The position numbers and the translations under genes were made by a program. A stretch of DNA of 35,733 nucleotides from JAAYCT01 sp964499575 (GTDB taxonomy: Bacteria > Bacillota > Clostridia > Saccharofermentanales > Saccharofermentanaceae): the NCBI GenBank assembly GCA_964499575.1, contig CAZCLK010000017.1:1-35733 (forward strand), read 5' to 3'. The notes under the pieces were generated by a model, which saw only the letters and a list, made by a program, of their open reading frames with translations, made no database searches and was not told where the DNA came from. Numbering within the stretch: position 1 is the first letter of the stretch; each line of letters begins with the position of its first letter. Of this stretch, positions 33,400-35,733 are shown piece after piece.

Positions 33400-35232
33400 T
33401 CAGAGGGTATCCAGATTCTGTCCGTGCGCCGTCTTCATCGTCGCGCCCGCCTTCTCCAGTATAGCATGAACGGCCTCGCATTCCTGCTTCCGTTTGACCT
33501 TGAGCGTGGTTGTTTTAACCATTTCGCCTTCCGAGAATACGAAGTAGCGTATCGCCTTATAGGACGGCATTTGATGGTTGATCTCGCGGATATGATCTTT
33601 AAAATAGTCGAAAATATCATTATCGCCCGGATTCTTGTCCGGTACAGGCAGGTGTTTCCCGATCTCCTGACGATCGACGAGGATTTTCGCGCAGATATCG
33701 ACGGCTTCCCGATCCGATTCCTCACCCCATACAAAGGATTCGCGAACGCCCGGTATGATATTGATCAGCGACTCGATCTCCTCGGGAAAAGCTTTCTTGC
33801 CATTGGTCAGAACGATCATCGACTTGACACGTCCGGTAATGTGAAGACACCCCTTCTTGTCAAGATATCCCATATCTCCGGTCCGGAACCACCCGTCATC
33901 GGTCATCACCTCGGCGGTCGCCTCCGGATTCTCGTAATAGCCGAGCATCACGCAGTCACTTTTTGTGAGGATCTCGCCGATGGCTCCCGGCTTCTCATCG
34001 TCGGTATCGATCCCGACCCGGACATCAGTGACCGGACGACCGACACTTCCATAAACATTGCACGACTGCGTGGTCACGCTGATGACCGGTGCGGTTTCGG
34101 TAAGCCCGTATCCCATCAGGAAATCCAAGCCGAAATCGCTGAAGTCGCTGATGTATTTCTTATCGATTCCGGCACCGCCGATGACGACCAGTCGCAGGTG
34201 TCCGCCGAATTTCTTAAGGATATCCTTGAAAACGATTCTTCGAAGATCGATGCCGATCCGCCGGAAAAAGCGGGTCAACGGAATCATGATCGAGATCAGG
34301 TTCTCTTTTCCCGATTCCTGAATTCCGGCCATGATCTTGGCGTGGACGTTCTCAAAAAGCAACGGTACGGAAATGACAACTTCGATATGCCATTCCTGAA
34401 AATTCTTAACAAGATACCGTAACCCGTCGGTAAAGCAAATCACGCAACCGCGGGACAGAAGGAAGAGATCACAGGTATTTTCGAACGTGTGATGCAGAGG
34501 AAGGATCGAAAAAGCACGCTCTCCGGTCTCTACGAGCAATGTGGATGAGATATAGTATACGTTGCGACAAATATTCCGGTGTGACAGCATGACCCCCTTG
34601 CTCATCGATGTCGTACCCGAAGTAAAAAGAATGATCTTCATTTCATCCGGATCGATCGAGACATCAAGGAATCGTCGATCTCCCGCCTGCTTCAATGTTT
34701 TTCCCTTCTCGATCAAGTCGGAAAAACTGAGAAATCTATCGTTGTTCGGCCAATTTTCGGCGACCGGATCCTTTTCCATACAAATAAAATAATCAACGTT
34801 AAAATCCGGCTCAACGGTTCTTCCGGCGATGGATAGAATCATGTCATGGTGCTTGGGATGATAAAAAACTGCCCGTACCTTTCCGCGCTTGAGGAGATTG
34901 ATCACTTCGATTTCCGGAAGAAGACGGTCGAGCGGCACTCCGATACTGCCGCCTCCGACGATTGCGGCATATGAGACCATCCACTCGTAGGAGTTCTCGC
35001 CGACAACGGAGAGGTGTTTCCCGGAGAGTCCGAGGTCCGATAGAGCAAGTGCGATATACTCAACATCATTTCCGAAATCGTCGTAGGTCTTGTGGATTTC
35101 GGCCTGCTCCGGCTTCCTTCTGAAGATAAACGCGTCTTTCCCGGCGTATTTCGTCCGGACATCCAAAATCAGATCCTTAAGGGTGTCGTACTGTACCGCT
35201 TCTCGAAGCGCTTTTCCGGTTAGCGTTTGCAT
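33400..35232 (-). CDS. Long-chain acyl-CoA synthetase / AMP-dependent ligase
   Basis: This is 610 residues from the ATG at 35232 (GGAGG 8 nt upstream). It is an ANL-superfamily enzyme that activates a fatty acid with ATP to acyl-AMP and then CoA (or another acceptor). Motifs: LFTSGTTSMSKGVMLSH (P-loop), GYGLTETAPV, and WFRTGDMGYLDKKGCLHITG, ending with a Lys-rich TTTLKVKRKQ that carries the catalytic-lysine region. No signal peptide is present. It leads the acs-addB-addA run and faces a plsC-like acyltransferase across a shared upstream region, which suggests a lipid-synthesis role. Substrate length is not determinable here. Confidence 0.92.
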   Translation of the reverse strand: MQTLTGKALREAVQYDTLKDLILDVRTKYAGKDAFIFRRKPEQAEIHKTYDDFGNDVEYIALALSDLGLSGKHLSVVGENSYEWMVSYAAIVGGGSIGVPLDRLLPEIEVINLLKRGKVRAVFYHPKHHDMILSIAGRTVEPDFNVDYFICMEKDPVAENWPNNDRFLSFSDLIEKGKTLKQAGDRRFLDVSIDPDEMKIILFTSGTTSMSKGVMLSHRNICRNVYYISSTLLVETGERAFSILPLHHTFENTCDLFLLSRGCVICFTDGLRYLVKNFQEWHIEVVISVPLLFENVHAKIMAGIQESGKENLISIMIPLTRFFRRIGIDLRRIVFKDILKKFGGHLRLVVIGGAGIDKKYISDFSDFGLDFLMGYGLTETAPVISVTTQSCNVYGSVGRPVTDVRVGIDTDDEKPGAIGEILTKSDCVMLGYYENPEATAEVMTDDGWFRTGDMGYLDKKGCLHITGRVKSMIVLTNGKKAFPEEIESLINIIPGVRESFVWGEESDREAVDICAKILVDRQEIGKHLPVPDKNPGDNDIFDYFKDHIREINHQMPSYKAIRYFVFSEGEMVKTTTLKVKRKQECEAVHAILEKAGATMKTAHGQNLDTL

Positions 35233-35397
35233 CTCTGTTTCCTCCAGAAAAATGAGTCCCGAATCCATTAGGCCCGACACAGGGTATATTCGATACAAGA
35301 TCATCCCCGATTTATTTTCGATGATATCATGGAAACGATATAGAGTCTACGGATCGCACTTATTTATTTTGATTTTCAAACTAAATGACTGAAACGG

Positions 35398-35426
35398 TTG
35401 ACATTCGCTGCCTCGTGGAATAGCAT
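35398..35426 (+). promoter_or_regulatory. SigA promoter for the plsC-like gene
   Basis: TTGACA (perfect) and TAGCAT are separated by 17 bp. The predicted start is near 35433, about 60 nt before the GTG at 35496. It lies in the 263-bp divergent region shared with the acyl-CoA synthetase gene. Confidence 0.62.
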
Positions 35427-35495
35427 GATTAAAAAGATCGGACGTTTATCCCTCGATTCAGACTTTTTTCAACAAATAAAGGAGCTTGACGCAGA

Positions 35496-35733
35496 GTGAG
35501 TCCTTCGCATCCCCCCGAGACCGGAAACGAATCTTCGCACGCGCATAACGACGACCGTTATCCCGTTCGCAGAGGTTTTATCGGGCACCTGTTTTTTGGG
35601 ATCGGAGTCATTTGTACATATGTGCTTTTGCGTTTCAAAAGCTCGGGTCGAAGTAACATTCCCGGGAAATCCCCTTACGTCATCGCGGCCAACCACCAGA
35701 CTTTCGTGGACGGCATGTGGATCGCGCGTTTTC
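35496..35733 (+). CDS. plsC: PlsC-like 1-acylglycerol-3-phosphate acyltransferase, N-terminal part
   Basis: The gene runs off the right edge; 79 codons are visible. The GTG at 35496 has AAAGGAG about 11 nt upstream. After a His/Asp-rich N terminus and a hydrophobic stretch (about 30-45, HLFFGIGVICTYVLL), the acyltransferase block I motif NHQTFVDG (His-x4-Asp) appears. PlsC enzymes acylate lysophosphatidate at the membrane in phospholipid synthesis. The divergent acyl-CoA synthetase gene fits a shared lipid function. The 3' part, including block III, is outside the window. Confidence 0.78.
   Translation, partial: MSPSHPPETGNESSHAHNDDRYPVRRGFIGHLFFGIGVICTYVLLRFKSSGRSNIPGKSPYVIAANHQTFVDGMWIARF

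Noticed and set aside
32426..33469. A 347-codon plus-strand frame opposite addB
   Set aside because: It is antisense to conserved addB sequence, with no recognisable domains or start signal.
33424..34422. A 332-codon plus-strand frame opposite the acyl-CoA synthetase
   Set aside because: It is antisense to a strongly conserved enzyme, with no motif or ribosome site.

Overview
The window looks like a chromosomal segment of an anaerobic or fermentative Gram-positive bacterium of the Clostridia type (Bacillota), probably from an uncultured lineage, with moderate GC. The evidence is an AddA/AddB recombination pair instead of RecBCD, a short (355-residue) SigA-type RpoD, a Tad pilus locus with a Flp1-like pilin and an FHA protein of the clostridial type, a CofE-like ligase without other F420 genes, Shine-Dalgarno sites close to AGGAGG, and frequent TTG/GTG starts. 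There is no phage, insertion sequence or CRISPR array.

Layout. Positions 1-3462 (+) hold the 3' end of a Tad-type pilus locus: the CpaF ATPase end, a fused TadB-TadC membrane platform, a small Flp-like pilin and an FHA-domain membrane protein. It converges on, and overlaps by 25 bp, the F-type ATP synthase operon (minus strand, 10105 to 3438, order a-c-b-[delta-CTD+alpha]-gamma-beta-epsilon). Upstream on the same strand are upp, rpiB and proA (12650-10269). A 492-bp non-coding stretch (12651-13142) carries three DnaA-box-like 9-mers and a 36-bp tandem repeat. Next come four minus-strand genes transcribed from one promoter at 17350-17377: a CofE-like ligase, nagB, an alpha/beta hydrolase and a THUMP RNA methyltransferase. 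They are followed by a CmpB-type membrane protein and tRNA-Arg(CCT). Positions 25206-18502 (minus) run zinc-ribbon membrane protein, rpoD, rnfC, rnfD, rnfG-like and an rnfE/rnfA-like fusion. A tRNA adenosine deaminase gene (+) then overlaps the 3' end of addA. The minus operon acyl-CoA synthetase-addB-addA (35232-25806) closes the window, with the start of a plsC-like acyltransferase diverging at the right edge.

Two systems stand out. First, the ATP synthase has no stand-alone delta subunit. Only the delta C-terminal domain is recognisable, and it is fused to the N terminus of alpha, which raises a 3:1 stoichiometry problem unless an internal start or processing supplies free alpha. Second, the Rnf-like cluster next to rpoD keeps full-length open frames and the two ferredoxin-type 4Fe-4S motifs of RnfC. 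It appears to have lost the covalent-FMN threonines of RnfD and RnfG and the intramembrane cysteines of RnfA/RnfE, and it has no RnfB. It reads as a repurposed or redox-rewired Rnf-type membrane complex. All homology statements are by-eye recognition of motifs; no database search or alignment program was run.
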